Source: Sporisorium sorghi
Lineage: Eukaryota > Basidiomycota > Ustilaginomycetes > Ustilaginales > Ustilaginaceae
Direction of reading: 5' to 3'
DNA: 13,077 nucleotides
Assembly (NCBI GenBank): GCA_023212695.1
Contig: JALCCG010000428.1
Coordinates: 1-13,077, forward strand
The position numbers and the translations under genes are program-made. How positions within the stretch are numbered: position 1 is the first letter of the stretch; every line of letters begins with the position of its first letter. This document shows positions 1-8,800 of the stretch, in pieces. A model generated the notes under the pieces. That model was not told where the DNA came from. It was given only the letters and a program-made list of their open reading frames with translations, and ran no database searches.

Positions 1-110
1 TTTGGGGAAAAACCTCCCTGCGCGGGGGTTGCGCTGCGGGAAAGGGGGGCAGGGGGGGGGGGCGAAAGGGGCTCCCCCCCCCCCCCCCCCGGCGGGTTTC
101 CCAACAGCAA
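1..110. other. G/C homopolymer-rich window edge
   Basis: This stretch has G runs at 25-29, 44-49 and 52-62 (11 Gs), a G4 run at 68-71 and a run of 17 Cs at 74-90. The adjacent G and C runs could pair with each other, and the G runs could in principle form a quadruplex. Nothing here looks coding, although a frame stays open through it because it reads as poly-Gly/Pro. I infer a poorly resolved contig edge rather than a biological element. Confidence 0.6.
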
Positions 111-851
111 AACCCTGGAAGACCCGGTCATCGCCAAGGCGAGGGATCGATCGCCTTCGAATTTCACAAAACAGAGAGCAACGCGAAAACAAGCTTTTCG
201 ACGAAATTCTGTCCACTCTCACCGCGTGATTTTTTTTTTCTTGCACCTCGTGTGTTTGCGGCCAGCCGAGCTCCCGTTGAGACTTTCAGACCACGCCATC
301 GAGCAGAGCAAAGAGCAGCAGCAAGGTTTCGTCCGCGTTTTCCTCTTCAGCCCTTCCTGTAGGCCGTTCAACTCGCCGATTGATGGGCAGCATCGTGTGA
401 TCAACACGAGAACGACGCTTTGCTGAGCCCTAATTGTCTTCAGTTGAGCATCATCTCCGTTTGCTTGGTGCTTTGTATTCTAACGTTTGTATCAGCAAAA
501 GGTCGAGATGTCTACTCTGGAGGTGGGGAGCGTCCTTCGAGCAGGCCGAGCTGAAGGCCGAATAACGACGGCGTTCGACTCAGCGTAATCCTGCATCGCT
601 TTGGAAACGACGGACGAAAAAGCTCTCTTCACCCAGTGTGGCTGGATCTGATAAGCAACGGCTGGGCCGGCGGTACCGAACTGGGCTGGCTCAATCACCG
701 AATCGAGTTCCCGATCCTCATGCATCGGGAGAAGTGGCTTTCCCCGACACCCGAGATCTGCCAAATCTTCTCCCACTTCCGGCTTTTGGACTTGCTCTTC
801 TTCTCCGCACCTCTTCACCCTTGGCCCGCCTTTGGTCAAGAGCTCGAGACA
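111..851 (+). promoter_or_regulatory. Upstream region and 5' leader of HIS2
   Basis: About 740 bases without a supportable gene. There is a T10 tract near 230-239 and a pyrimidine-rich leader from about 770 to 835, as often seen before fungal start codons. A frame stays open upstream of the HIS2 start and contains an in-frame ATG at 720, but its translation shows no family similarity. At 573-580 there is CGACTCAG, one mismatch from the TGACTCA site of Gcn4/CpcA amino-acid regulators; I regard this as weak. No TATA box is clear. Confidence 0.4.
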
Positions 852-1871
852 ATGCCGCACTCCCACCACTCGCACAGCGGGCAGTTCTGCTCGCACGCCA
901 AGGACACGCTCGCGCAGGTGCTCCACCGCGCACACGTGCTCGGCTTCACCCACTTCCACCTCAGCGAGCACGTCCCGCGCCAATCCCACTCGGAGCTCTA
1001 CCCGGAAGAGATCGAGGCGCACATCACACCGGCACTACTCCGCGATACATTTCAGGCCTACTTGGCCGAGGCGCGGAGGCTGCAGGCCCAATATGCGAAC
1101 AGAGACCTGCAAGTATTGGTGGGGTGCGAGACCGAGAACATCAGCAGCCCGCACTCGCTCGATTTTCTCACAGAGGTGCTCGGCAGCGAGGCAGGGACCA
1201 AGCCGGAAGAGGTAGGAAGGGGTGTGGTGGACTACATTGTGGGCTCGCTGCATCATACGCACGCGATTCCGATCGACTTTGACCGCGAGACGTTCGACCG
1301 GTCCCTCGTCTGTTTCGAGTCTTCTTCGCGGCAAGGTGCGCATTTAAGCCTTGTAGAGCAGTACCTCGACGACCAGCTCGAGGTGCTCGAGCGACTCAAA
1401 CCGGAAGTCATCGGCCACTTCGATCTCTTCCGCCTCTTCACACCGGAGCTTCAACTGCAAGAACCGCGCATCTGGGATAAAGTGCAGCGCAACGTCCGTC
1501 TCGCCGTAGCGTATGGCGCGCTGTTCGAGTGCAACGCCGCCGCGTTCCGCAAGGGCTGGAACACGCCGTATCCCGGTAAAGAGGTGTTGGAGCTCATTCT
1601 GAGTCTTGGTGGGAGAGTGTGCCTCTCGGACGACTCGCATGGTGTGGCTGCGGTCGGGCTCAACTATCTCCGCCTGCGGGAGTATCTGGTTGGGTCGGGC
1701 GTGGACACGATATGGTATCTCGAAAAGGACAATCCGGCGGAGGAGGAGGGCGATGCCGCTCAACCGCCAACTCGCTTTGCTCGCGGAACAAGAGCGCGGC
1801 CGATGGGCTCAGAATGGAAGACGCACCCCTTCTGGACCACGTTCGCAGCCTCGCTCGAATCTTCTACGTAG
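852..1871 (+). CDS. HIS2: Histidinol-phosphatase (HIS2 type, PHP family)
   Basis: The 339-residue product is a fungal His2-type histidinol-phosphatase. It removes phosphate from L-histidinol phosphate to give L-histidinol, the penultimate stage of histidine synthesis, presumably in the cytosol. Metal-site motifs of the PHP fold are visible in order: the N-terminal HSHHSHSG at 3-10, SEH at 38-40, CETEN at 92-96, GSLHH at 131-135, GHFDL at 188-192 and SDDSHG at 259-264. The C-terminal HPFW near 325-328 resembles the NDPFW of the yeast enzyme. Length fits the yeast protein (about 335 residues). I chose the ATG at 852 because its context is ACAATG and because yeast His2 also begins directly with the His-rich motif. 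An ATG at 720 is in frame but has a poor context and would add 44 unrelated residues. The gene has no introns. It converges on RPA49, with 103 bases between the stop codons. Confidence 0.95.
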   Translation: MPHSHHSHSGQFCSHAKDTLAQVLHRAHVLGFTHFHLSEHVPRQSHSELYPEEIEAHITPALLRDTFQAYLAEARRLQAQYANRDLQVLVGCETENISSPHSLDFLTEVLGSEAGTKPEEVGRGVVDYIVGSLHHTHAIPIDFDRETFDRSLVCFESSSRQGAHLSLVEQYLDDQLEVLERLKPEVIGHFDLFRLFTPELQLQEPRIWDKVQRNVRLAVAYGALFECNAAAFRKGWNTPYPGKEVLELILSLGGRVCLSDDSHGVAAVGLNYLRLREYLVGSGVDTIWYLEKDNPAEEEGDAAQPPTRFARGTRARPMGSEWKTHPFWTTFAASLESST

Positions 1872-1974
1872 AACTCAATCTCATACCCGCTCATCAACCA
1901 CATCAACCAGCCTGCGCGCCAATCACTGGAAAAAGGATCTTGAATCGGAGTGCATCTACACGACCGATGCGTCT
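1872..1974. other. Convergent intergenic spacer between HIS2 and RPA49
   Basis: The spacer between two converging stop codons is 103 bases. Each 3' untranslated region probably extends into the other transcript. I see no canonical AATAAA on either strand and no strong hairpin, so poly(A) site choice cannot be read from the sequence. Confidence 0.6.
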
Positions 1975-3543
1975 TTACTTGCGTCCGCCCGCCTTGCCCT
2001 TCCTCGGCTGGGGCAGCGTAAACGGCGTCTTGAGCACCATGCGTTTTTCGCCGCCCACCACGGACGACGTGCAGCCGAGCGTCCTGAACAGCTCGCGCAG
2101 CGTCGCGGGCGCAATGTTGCAGTTGCGCGCCAGCTTGTCGTGGTCCACGGAAAAGTTGTCCAGATGCAGAGCGAGCGCACACATGTACGCCAGCACCTTG
2201 GTCTGGTGGAACGCCGACATGACTGCGCGCTCCGAGTTGGCGGGCGTTTCGGTGAACGTCGAGAGGATCGCTTTGACGATGCGCTTGTTGGCGTCGTCGC
2301 CGTCGAGCTTGAGGCTGCTGATGAGCTTGCTGCGCTGTCCGACGGATTTGGGCCGGCTCTGGATGTGCCACAGCAGCGACATGTAGTACGCCATGCGCAC
2401 CTTGTCCTTGGCGTCTTCCGAGTCTTCGGTGGCACCGAGTGCGGGCATCAGCACGTCGTCGTCGTCCTTGCCGGGAGCTGAGGCGGCATCGTCGTCATCG
2501 TCAAAGGTGGTGTGCTTCTTGGCACCGCTGCTGCTGCTGCTGCCACCGGAAAGGTGCGAACTGCGCTGCAGGTTGTCCACCAGTCGAGTCCAGATCCAGG
2601 CGGGGAAGTCTTTCGAGTAAGGCACGAGCTCCTTGAGCGCCTCCTGGTCGCCCACGCTGTCGATGAGCTTCTGTATCGGCAGCGACTTGAAGATTTCGGT
2701 GGGGATGAGGTCCGCGATGCGATAGGCCTCGGCGGGGTGCTTGGCGTCCAGGTTGGCGGGAGGCATGGGTCGCCAAGACGTAGACGAAGCCAGCACCTCG
2801 TCCAACGATGGCAGCGAGGCGAGGTTGTCCTGGATACCCCCAGTAAAGTCGTCGAGAATGACCTCCATGTTGGCAGTGTCGACCTTCATACGATCCTGGT
2901 TTCGCGCATTGGCCTTCTGCTTGCGGTTACCAAACGCATCGCCAAGCGCTCTGCGCGCCGCAGTCATCTCGCCGTAGTTGGCGAAAGTGCGTGCGCTCGA
3001 AATCGACGACAACGAGCTGTTGGCCTTGATCGACCTTGCCACTTGGAACGTGGGCACGGCACGCAGCGTCACGGTGCTGCTCGAAGCGTCGTAGATGCCC
3101 ACCATGTACTCGCCAGTGTAACCGCGCGATTCGGAGCTGCTGCCAAACTCAAAGTTGTTACCGACGTACGCCATGGTGTCGGTCTCGCCGGCGAGGAGGA
3201 GGCGCTCGTCGGCGTCGTTGGTGGATGCGCCCGTCTCGTCCGGCAGAGCATCGGCGCGGTACAGGCTGAACTTGGTCGAGGGGGCAGGGTTGTAGTCGGC
3301 AAACGAGGCAAACGCGGCACCGGAGTTGCTGAGCTGATTGAAGCCCGACTTGGATCCGTTGACTTTGAGCGTGGCTTGGCCTGCGCCGGCCTTGCTCTTT
3401 GACTTGGGCGTCGACGTAGAGGCGGTGGGTGTCGAAGACGAGGACGAGGCCTTCTTGGACTTTTTAGGGGTGGAAGCCGAGGCGTCCGAGGACTTGGACT
3501 TTCGCTTTGCGTCCTTGGTAGGACTGTCTGTGCCTTTCGACAT
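1975..3543 (-). CDS. RPA49: DNA-directed RNA polymerase I subunit A49 (RPA49)
   Basis: The 522-residue product matches the A49-like polymerase I family. A49 forms a TFIIF-like heterodimer with A34.5 and supports initiation and elongation on rDNA in the nucleolus. Residues 1-60 are a Lys/Ser/Thr-rich disordered tail. Residues of about 65-172 (KFSLYRA, MAYVGNN, YMVGIYDASS, LRAVPTFQV) fit the A34.5-binding dimerisation domain. Residues 197-207 (RRALGDAFGNR) match RNALGEAFGTK of yeast. Residues of about 275-510 form the tandem winged-helix region, with MAYYMSLL at 384-391, LHLDNFSVD at 459-467 and TPFTLPQPRKG at 506-516, the last matching the yeast VPFKLPE tail. A Ser- and Asp-rich segment at about 328-380 interrupts this region and makes the protein longer than yeast A49 (415 residues). 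The start is at 3543 with context ACCATG. The frame stays open upstream only because of a short tandem repeat. The gene has no introns. Confidence 0.93.
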   Translation of the reverse strand: MSKGTDSPTKDAKRKSKSSDASASTPKKSKKASSSSSTPTASTSTPKSKSKAGAGQATLKVNGSKSGFNQLSNSGAAFASFADYNPAPSTKFSLYRADALPDETGASTNDADERLLLAGETDTMAYVGNNFEFGSSSESRGYTGEYMVGIYDASSSTVTLRAVPTFQVARSIKANSSLSSISSARTFANYGEMTAARRALGDAFGNRKQKANARNQDRMKVDTANMEVILDDFTGGIQDNLASLPSLDEVLASSTSWRPMPPANLDAKHPAEAYRIADLIPTEIFKSLPIQKLIDSVGDQEALKELVPYSKDFPAWIWTRLVDNLQRSSHLSGGSSSSSGAKKHTTFDDDDDAASAPGKDDDDVLMPALGATEDSEDAKDKVRMAYYMSLLWHIQSRPKSVGQRSKLISSLKLDGDDANKRIVKAILSTFTETPANSERAVMSAFHQTKVLAYMCALALHLDNFSVDHDKLARNCNIAPATLRELFRTLGCTSSVVGGEKRMVLKTPFTLPQPRKGKAGGRK

Positions 3544-3620
3544 GGTTATATCGAATTCGAAGACGATGCTTCTGTGTGAGGATGATAGGGTCGGAAGAAG
3601 GAAGGCGAAGCTTGAACAGG

Positions 3621-3651
3621 AGCAAAGCAAGCAAAGCAAGCAAAGCAAGCA
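3621..3651. repeat. 9-bp tandem repeat (AGCAAAGCA, about 3.4 copies)
   Basis: Three perfect 9-bp units start at 3621, 3630 and 3639, and a fourth is partial. They lie 78-108 bases upstream of the RPA49 start, within its probable leader or promoter. Read on the minus strand they give a Leu/Cys-rich open frame fused to RPA49, which I take to be chance. Confidence 0.9.
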
Positions 3652-3682
3652 CGTCAAGATTGCGCTCTCGAAAAGTTCCACA

Positions 3683-3714
3683 TTTTTTTTATTTTTTTTA
3701 TTATTTTTTTTTTT
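3683..3714. promoter_or_regulatory. Poly(dA:dT) tract upstream of RPA49
   Basis: The plus strand reads T8-A-T8-A-TT-A-T11, placing an A-rich tract on the RPA49 sense strand 140-171 bases before its start codon. A second tract of nine As follows on the plus strand at about 3734-3742. Poly(dA:dT) tracts are known in fungi to exclude nucleosomes at promoters of growth genes. Its role here is inferred from position only. Confidence 0.5.
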
Positions 3715-5604
3715 ACTGTCGAAGCTGCAGCCGAAAAAAAAATCTCATCTTCGCAAAACATGCTGATGGATGATGACATAAGCCGACAGACTCTAAGATT
3801 CATTTCCACGAACGGTCTAACAGAAAAAAAAGTTGCGGCACACCACGTGGCACGATGCGGATCTGGCGCTTTGCTTGGTGTTCCTGCAGCCTTGTGAAGA
3901 TCCGCATCCTTTTATCCCAAGGGCAGTCTACTCGAGTCTAGATTACAGCAGAGTGACTGACACTCGTTACGACAGCGAGTGCGCTCTAGGAGTCTTCCCA
4001 CGGCAGGTCGGAGACGGTGTAGCTGGGAATCAATGGCAACGGCACCGCCGGCATGAGGAGCACGAAACTTGAGTTTGATGTGCTGCTGTCGTCGTGCAGC
4101 AGTAGCACGAGGGGAATGAGCATGAACAGTTGCCGTGAGAAGTTCTCCCAGGGTCGACGGCATCTCTGCAGAGGAGACAGTGCAGTGCAGGTGGAGTGCT
4201 GCAGGCGATCGAGTGCTGCAGCAGACTGCAGTCGAGAAAGGCGACGAGTGAAACTTGCCAAAAAAAGAAAAACGCGCTGCGCGCTTCGGACTTGTCTGCT
4301 GGTCTGCATCGGTCAAGCGGTTCAGAGGACAATACAGTAGAGCTCTGTTCCTGAACCATCGAGGCCGGGGTGTCGATGCCAAGGACGCGATCATCGCACT
4401 TCGACGCATTGCACCAGCAGCAACAGCAAAAGTTGTGCCTCGACGGCTACTTATCCGCTCTCCGACTCACTCCGCCTTGTCAAGGACAGCAACCCCCAAA
4501 ATAAAGGGCCGACTGGACCGTGTCACTGTAAGTTAGCAAACAGATCAGAAACAGAAACACCAAAAGGATTGCTCCTCGCTTGTCGTCGCGTTCAAGACTG
4601 TCAGAAGAGCGAGACGCCAAGAGCTCCTTCATATTCCTGTCTTTGTAATGAACCACTGTTGCCGACGCACATGGGAATGGATGAGGCGCTGGTGGTGGGT
4701 TGGCAGGCGAAACCACCCTTTTGGACTCCAGAACAGGCGACGGGCAAGGCCACGAGCCGAGTGTAGCAAACAATGGCCAGCAAGGTGGCTTGCAGATCGC
4801 GTTTGCATCAATTTCTGCATACAGTACAGCTCAGCTCCCAGGCCGCATCAAGTAGCGCTCGGTCTATCTCTCTCACACACTCTTGTTCTCCGACCCATTG
4901 TGCCACTGCATTGTTTCCCATTTGTTGCACTTGATCCCGTTTGGTGTTGCTTGAATCCAGCGGCGCTTCTTCTGTGCAGTTTCGTCCACTGAGTTTCAAC
5001 GCGGGCCCCAAGCTCCGCCTGCACAATCGCGGCAATAGCAAACAATAGCCACAAAGCCACCTGTGTCCTGTACCTCTCCCGTGGTTCCTCTTCCAAGGAA
5101 GGCCTCCCTCGCATGTCCTGCGTTGGAGTTCGATTCGCCCTGCATCTCCTCAAGCCTCGGCATCGCACAGATGCAGCGGCTTCTCTTTTGTTCTTCCCCC
5201 TCAAGGGTATGCGCTCGCGGTCCGCGTGGCAACAATAGGGAGCGCCACGGCTGTCTAGGCTCGTCTTGCCGGCCGGGGCTTTGCCTCGGTGCGCGTGCGG
5301 TGATGGGTCTTGCTGGAGATTCTCTTGTCTGCTCAAAGTACATATACCAGTGAGGCCATCAACTCGTCCTCGTCCTCCTTTGTGACTCCTGACCCCCACC
5401 AACCTTGACTTGCTGCCTTTCTTGGAGCATACAGCGTCTCTTCGTGCTCGCAGAACACGTCTTCAGACTGCTCGAGCGATCTTGCCTACCCCCCCCCCCT
5501 TTCGTTCTTGGTCCTCACAATCATCCTTTCCTCTTCGGCTCTCAGAACGCATATAGCATCTCAGCACGCATACAGCCTCTCTTCGCACTTGCACACCGCC
5601 CACC
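3715..5604. other. Intergenic region between divergent RPA49 and esterase genes
   Basis: About 1.9 kb with no supportable gene; all frames are short and none shows a recognisable motif. It contains the palindrome CCACGTGG (3843-3850, an E-box core), an 11-bp inverted repeat (3854-3908) and AATAAA near 4500. From about 4850 onward the plus strand grows pyrimidine-rich, with CT-rich blocks at 4860-4880, 5360-5400 and 5480-5600, consistent with the promoter and leader of the downstream plus-strand gene. The last bases before the start are CCCACC, a good start context. Confidence 0.5.
3854..3908. repeat. 11-bp perfect inverted repeat
   Basis: GATGCGGATCT at 3854-3864 is exactly complementary to AGATCCGCATC at 3898-3908, with a 33-base spacer. 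It lies just after the CCACGTGG palindrome. The long spacer argues against a simple transcription terminator. A paired regulatory site or a chance stem is possible. Confidence 0.6.
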
Positions 5605-6714
5605 ATGCACGGCCTTCAAGAAGACCGCTTCACCCCTTCCAACCTGCGCGTCGTCTTGACCGCAGCAGCGTCCACCTTCTTCTTCGCCACCGTCCTCCTC
5701 TCCATCTCGGGCGCATTCACCAGGACCACACCCTTCCAGCAGGGTCGTCGCGAGTTTGTGCCTCCCCCCGCATACGACACCTGGCACTGGCAGGATGCCG
5801 CCGGCAGTGTGTGCGCCAACGGCAGCCCCACTGGCTTCGCGTACAACATGCATCCCAATGCCACCGAGCTTGTCTTTTACATTGCGGGAGGAGGTGGGTG
5901 CTGGGATACGCAGACGTGCTTCACCAAGCCCATCTCGGCGTCGCTCACGGGGTACAACCGCACCAGCTTCATGCACATCACCAAGGGATTCCTCGAGAAC
6001 GAGCTGCTGCTCTTCTCGCGCGATCCGAAGCGCAACAACCCATGGGCCAAGGCGAATCATATCTTTGTCCCTTATTGCACAGGTGACTTCCATGCCGGCG
6101 ACAACGTGATCACGTACGAAGGCGCACCGGAGCCTATTCATCACAAGGGGTTCCGCAACATGCAGAACATCCTGCGCTTCGCAGCGGATGCCATGCCGAA
6201 CGTGCGCGACGTCTGGGTCTCCGGCACCAGCGCCGGCTGCTACGGCGCTACGCTCAACTACGTCCCGGCGAAAAAGGCGTTTTCGGAGGCGCGGGTGCAC
6301 TTGATCGGCGACTCGTGCGAGGCCCCGCCTGGATGGCTCGACTCGAAACCCAGCTGGAACCTCTACCAGCCCTCGCAAGCCGACTGCCCGCAGTGCGAGA
6401 AGGACCAGTTCAACTCTTTCTTGCCCGCGTACTCGATCAACAACCCCGCAAGCCGCTTCGCCTCTGTCTCGTTCAAGGGCGAGAGCGTCCTCCCCGGCTA
6501 CATGCAGACTTCGTTCGAGGATCTGGATAAGATCATCGATGGCTACTTTAGCAATATCACGCACACCCCGACGAACCAGGCAAAGACGTTCACGGTACCG
6601 GGTAGGGACCACTGCGTTCTGTTCAAGAAGGACCCTGTTTCGACCTCGACCGTGCCGCTTTCGAGTTGGCTCGCGAGCATGCGGGATCTGGATTCGGCTT
6701 TCCAGTCGGTTTGA
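5605..6714 (+). CDS. Membrane-anchored pectin acetylesterase/Notum-family serine esterase
   Basis: The 369-residue product looks like an alpha/beta-hydrolase of the pectin acetylesterase/Notum carboxylesterase family. Residues 14-38 are strongly hydrophobic after a short basic N-terminus, so it is probably a signal anchor or uncleaved signal peptide. Family landmarks follow: GGGGCWD at 95-101 (oxyanion region), YCTGDFHAGD at 157-166, the nucleophile elbow GTSAG at 207-211 with Ser209, IGDSCE at 234-239, and RDHCVLF at 334-340 with probable catalytic His336. N-glycosylation sequons at Asn85, Asn118 and Asn317 and nine cysteines fit a secretory-pathway protein. The substrate cannot be read from sequence: plant relatives deacetylate pectin, and animal Notum removes palmitoleate from Wnt. 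The start context is CACCATG, and there are no introns. The nearest genes are unrelated, so context gives no pathway. An acetylated wall glycan is a reasonable but unproven target. Confidence 0.85.
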   Translation: MHGLQEDRFTPSNLRVVLTAAASTFFFATVLLSISGAFTRTTPFQQGRREFVPPPAYDTWHWQDAAGSVCANGSPTGFAYNMHPNATELVFYIAGGGGCWDTQTCFTKPISASLTGYNRTSFMHITKGFLENELLLFSRDPKRNNPWAKANHIFVPYCTGDFHAGDNVITYEGAPEPIHHKGFRNMQNILRFAADAMPNVRDVWVSGTSAGCYGATLNYVPAKKAFSEARVHLIGDSCEAPPGWLDSKPSWNLYQPSQADCPQCEKDQFNSFLPAYSINNPASRFASVSFKGESVLPGYMQTSFEDLDKIIDGYFSNITHTPTNQAKTFTVPGRDHCVLFKKDPVSTSTVPLSSWLASMRDLDSAFQSV

Positions 6715-6740
6715 GGGTCATGTGTGTAACGGGTTCTCAA

Positions 6741-6767
6741 TTTTTTATTTTTTTTTTTATTTTTTTC
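6741..6767 (+). terminator. T-rich tract in the esterase 3' region
   Basis: The pattern T6-A-T11-A-T7 starts 26 bases after the esterase stop codon. T-rich sequence on the sense strand is common in fungal 3' untranslated and poly(A) regions, so it may help end the transcript. It is similar in form to tracts at 3683-3714 and 11270-11304, so it may also be a general intergenic feature. Confidence 0.35.
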
Positions 6768-8800
6768 CCTCTCTTTGTAAGCGCAATCATACCCTGTTCT
6801 GTATTGGGCATCGAAAGGCCGATGTGTGCATCTTGGTTTTTGATTACAAGAGCGACTTTGAGAGGTCTCTTTGAGCTTGAGAACGAACCCGGATCTTGCG
6901 ATGATGGAGTCGACAGAGGAGACGGGCGATCGATACTGCAAATGCACACGCACATTCGAGTCGCTCTCTAGAGCGAGGCTGGATCACATGCGTGCGGCGT
7001 CTTTCTTTCCCTCGTGGTCTCCCTCGTGGCGTTCCTCGTGGCAAGGCAGCTGCAAGGAAGCCTTATCAACATGCACGTCGTGGACCTGCAGGCGGTCTGT
7101 TGCATACCCCGTCAGATCCGAGCAACATCTGCCTCTGCAGCTCATCTGCGGGACTGTGGCTAGCATCCTTGCTGTCCATGCGTCTTATGTATCTCCGGAA
7201 GCTATTCAAGGGTACGTATGCGATGAGGACGGGACGCTTCACGTCATCTTCGTGGTCGTCGCCGTGTCAGACGTCGCTGATGGCGACGGAGGCCCGCAAA
7301 TCGGGGCCCGATCTAAATCTCATCTCGATATTTTCTCCAAGTCATCCGAATCGCCGATTTGAATTCCCGATCCCCGGAGCTGTCAGGGTTTGAGGGCTCT
7401 GAACTTCACGACGAACAGCGATCTGCGGTTCCCCACTTCGTCTCCGTAAGACAATGGGATCAGAGCCGACGTCGACGTTCTCTACGTGTAGAAGCTGCCG
7501 AGCGAAGCGGCTTTGCACCAGCGAGGCTGTGCTCGGAGCCGGACCGAGGCTGAATGAAGTGGGTTGGGCGGCCGTGTCGGAGTCCTAAAGCAACCAAACT
7601 CTGGACGACTTTCAGGAACACGATCGCCTCGCCTCGCACAGCAACGACTTCGAAATCGTGTGAGCCAATGAAGGTTCAAGACGAGGAGCGAGCTGGGTGC
7701 TGTGAAAGAGGCACGCCCGTATGAAACTGGTTGCTGGTTGCGTGCTTCATACGCCGAACTCGACGGTTGCGGAGAGAAAACTACTCGAAAACGCTACCGT
7801 CGCTGGGATCGTCTTCGAGGATAGCTAGCAAGCATTCACCGAAATCATGCCATCGTTGACAGTGAATCGATACGAAGCTCTCCCTGTCGCCAGAGCTGCT
7901 GCCACGGCCGTTCCGCCCAGTCTGTTCAGAAGAACACGGCGTGAAACTGACAGGTCTCTCGGTTGGCATTCCCTCAGAGTGAGATGCTGCTCGTGCGGGA
8001 AGAAAAAGATGGCTTGGATGTTTCACTTCCAATCGTTCGGCCAAGACATGCTCTATTCCTCTTTCAAATTTGTCTTCATCTTTGTCGCTGTAGAAAGCCA
8101 CCAATGGTAGGACTCCGAGGCGGCTTTTGCTTGTCGCCACTCTTCGTGGCGGCCAAGTACGACATACTAACGAGATCCAGGGTGAACTTTTGGCGACTTG
8201 AGAATGAAGCTGTGCTTAGCGCCGAGAGCAAGATCAACGTGTCTTATCTGATGCTGACGACAAGGTCACCACGAGACCCATTGCCCTTCAGACTAGCGAC
8301 CTGGTCTGCCATGACGACATGAGAAGCCAACCGTTCGGCGCTAATGGAGGTCAAAGCCGAACAGATTTGAGCTAGAAGAAGCCAACCCCAAAGTTCTGGA
8401 ATCCCTCGACCTAGGCGAAGGGTTCGATGCAGGGCCGTAGACACTCGCCTCAACAGTTGACGATTTCACAGCTGCCACCGCCATCTCGACCAAGACGAGG
8501 CTCAGCGATCGGGCGTTGGAGAATGAAGTTTTGGCTCGAACTTGGTGGAAATTCATGCGCTGTGTTAGCCGCCTCTGCTGAGCTGTTCTAAGCGCTCTTG
8601 GGGGAAAAGTTGCATCTGAAAAGGGCCCACACAAGCGAGCCGGAATGGGCGTAGCGGACCGTCAACGCCCAACGAGGAATATCGAATCTCGAGCGGGGAG
8701 TAGCCATCGTTAATCCGCGCTTGGCAAATTCGAACTTGTTCATCTTCTTCGCTGGACGCTAGACGCTAGATGAGGAGGCGTTCTCCGCTGCACACCCGGT

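Noticed and set aside
492..1022. Open frame of 176 codons on the minus strand
   Set aside because: It is largely the reverse-strand shadow of HIS2 and its leader, with no recognisable motif.
1606..2481. Open frame of 291 codons on the plus strand spanning the HIS2/RPA49 junction
   Set aside because: It overlaps two well-supported genes in other frames and its composition is typical of an antisense or shifted frame.
2512..3402. Open frame of 296 codons on the plus strand
   Set aside because: It is the antisense shadow of RPA49, whose family match is strong.
3544..3681. N-terminal extension of RPA49 by 46 codons, starting with a Leu/Cys-rich stretch that resembles a signal peptide
   Set aside because: The frame starts at a GTG, is created by the 9-bp tandem repeat, and a nucleolar polymerase subunit needs no signal peptide. 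The ATG at 3543 has a good context.
3769..3775. ATGATGA, a possible box C of a C/D snoRNA
   Set aside because: No matching D box (CTGA) lies at a suitable distance and there is no terminal stem.
5542..6612. Open frame of 356 codons on the minus strand
   Set aside because: It is the antisense shadow of the esterase gene; the plus-strand frame carries the catalytic motifs.
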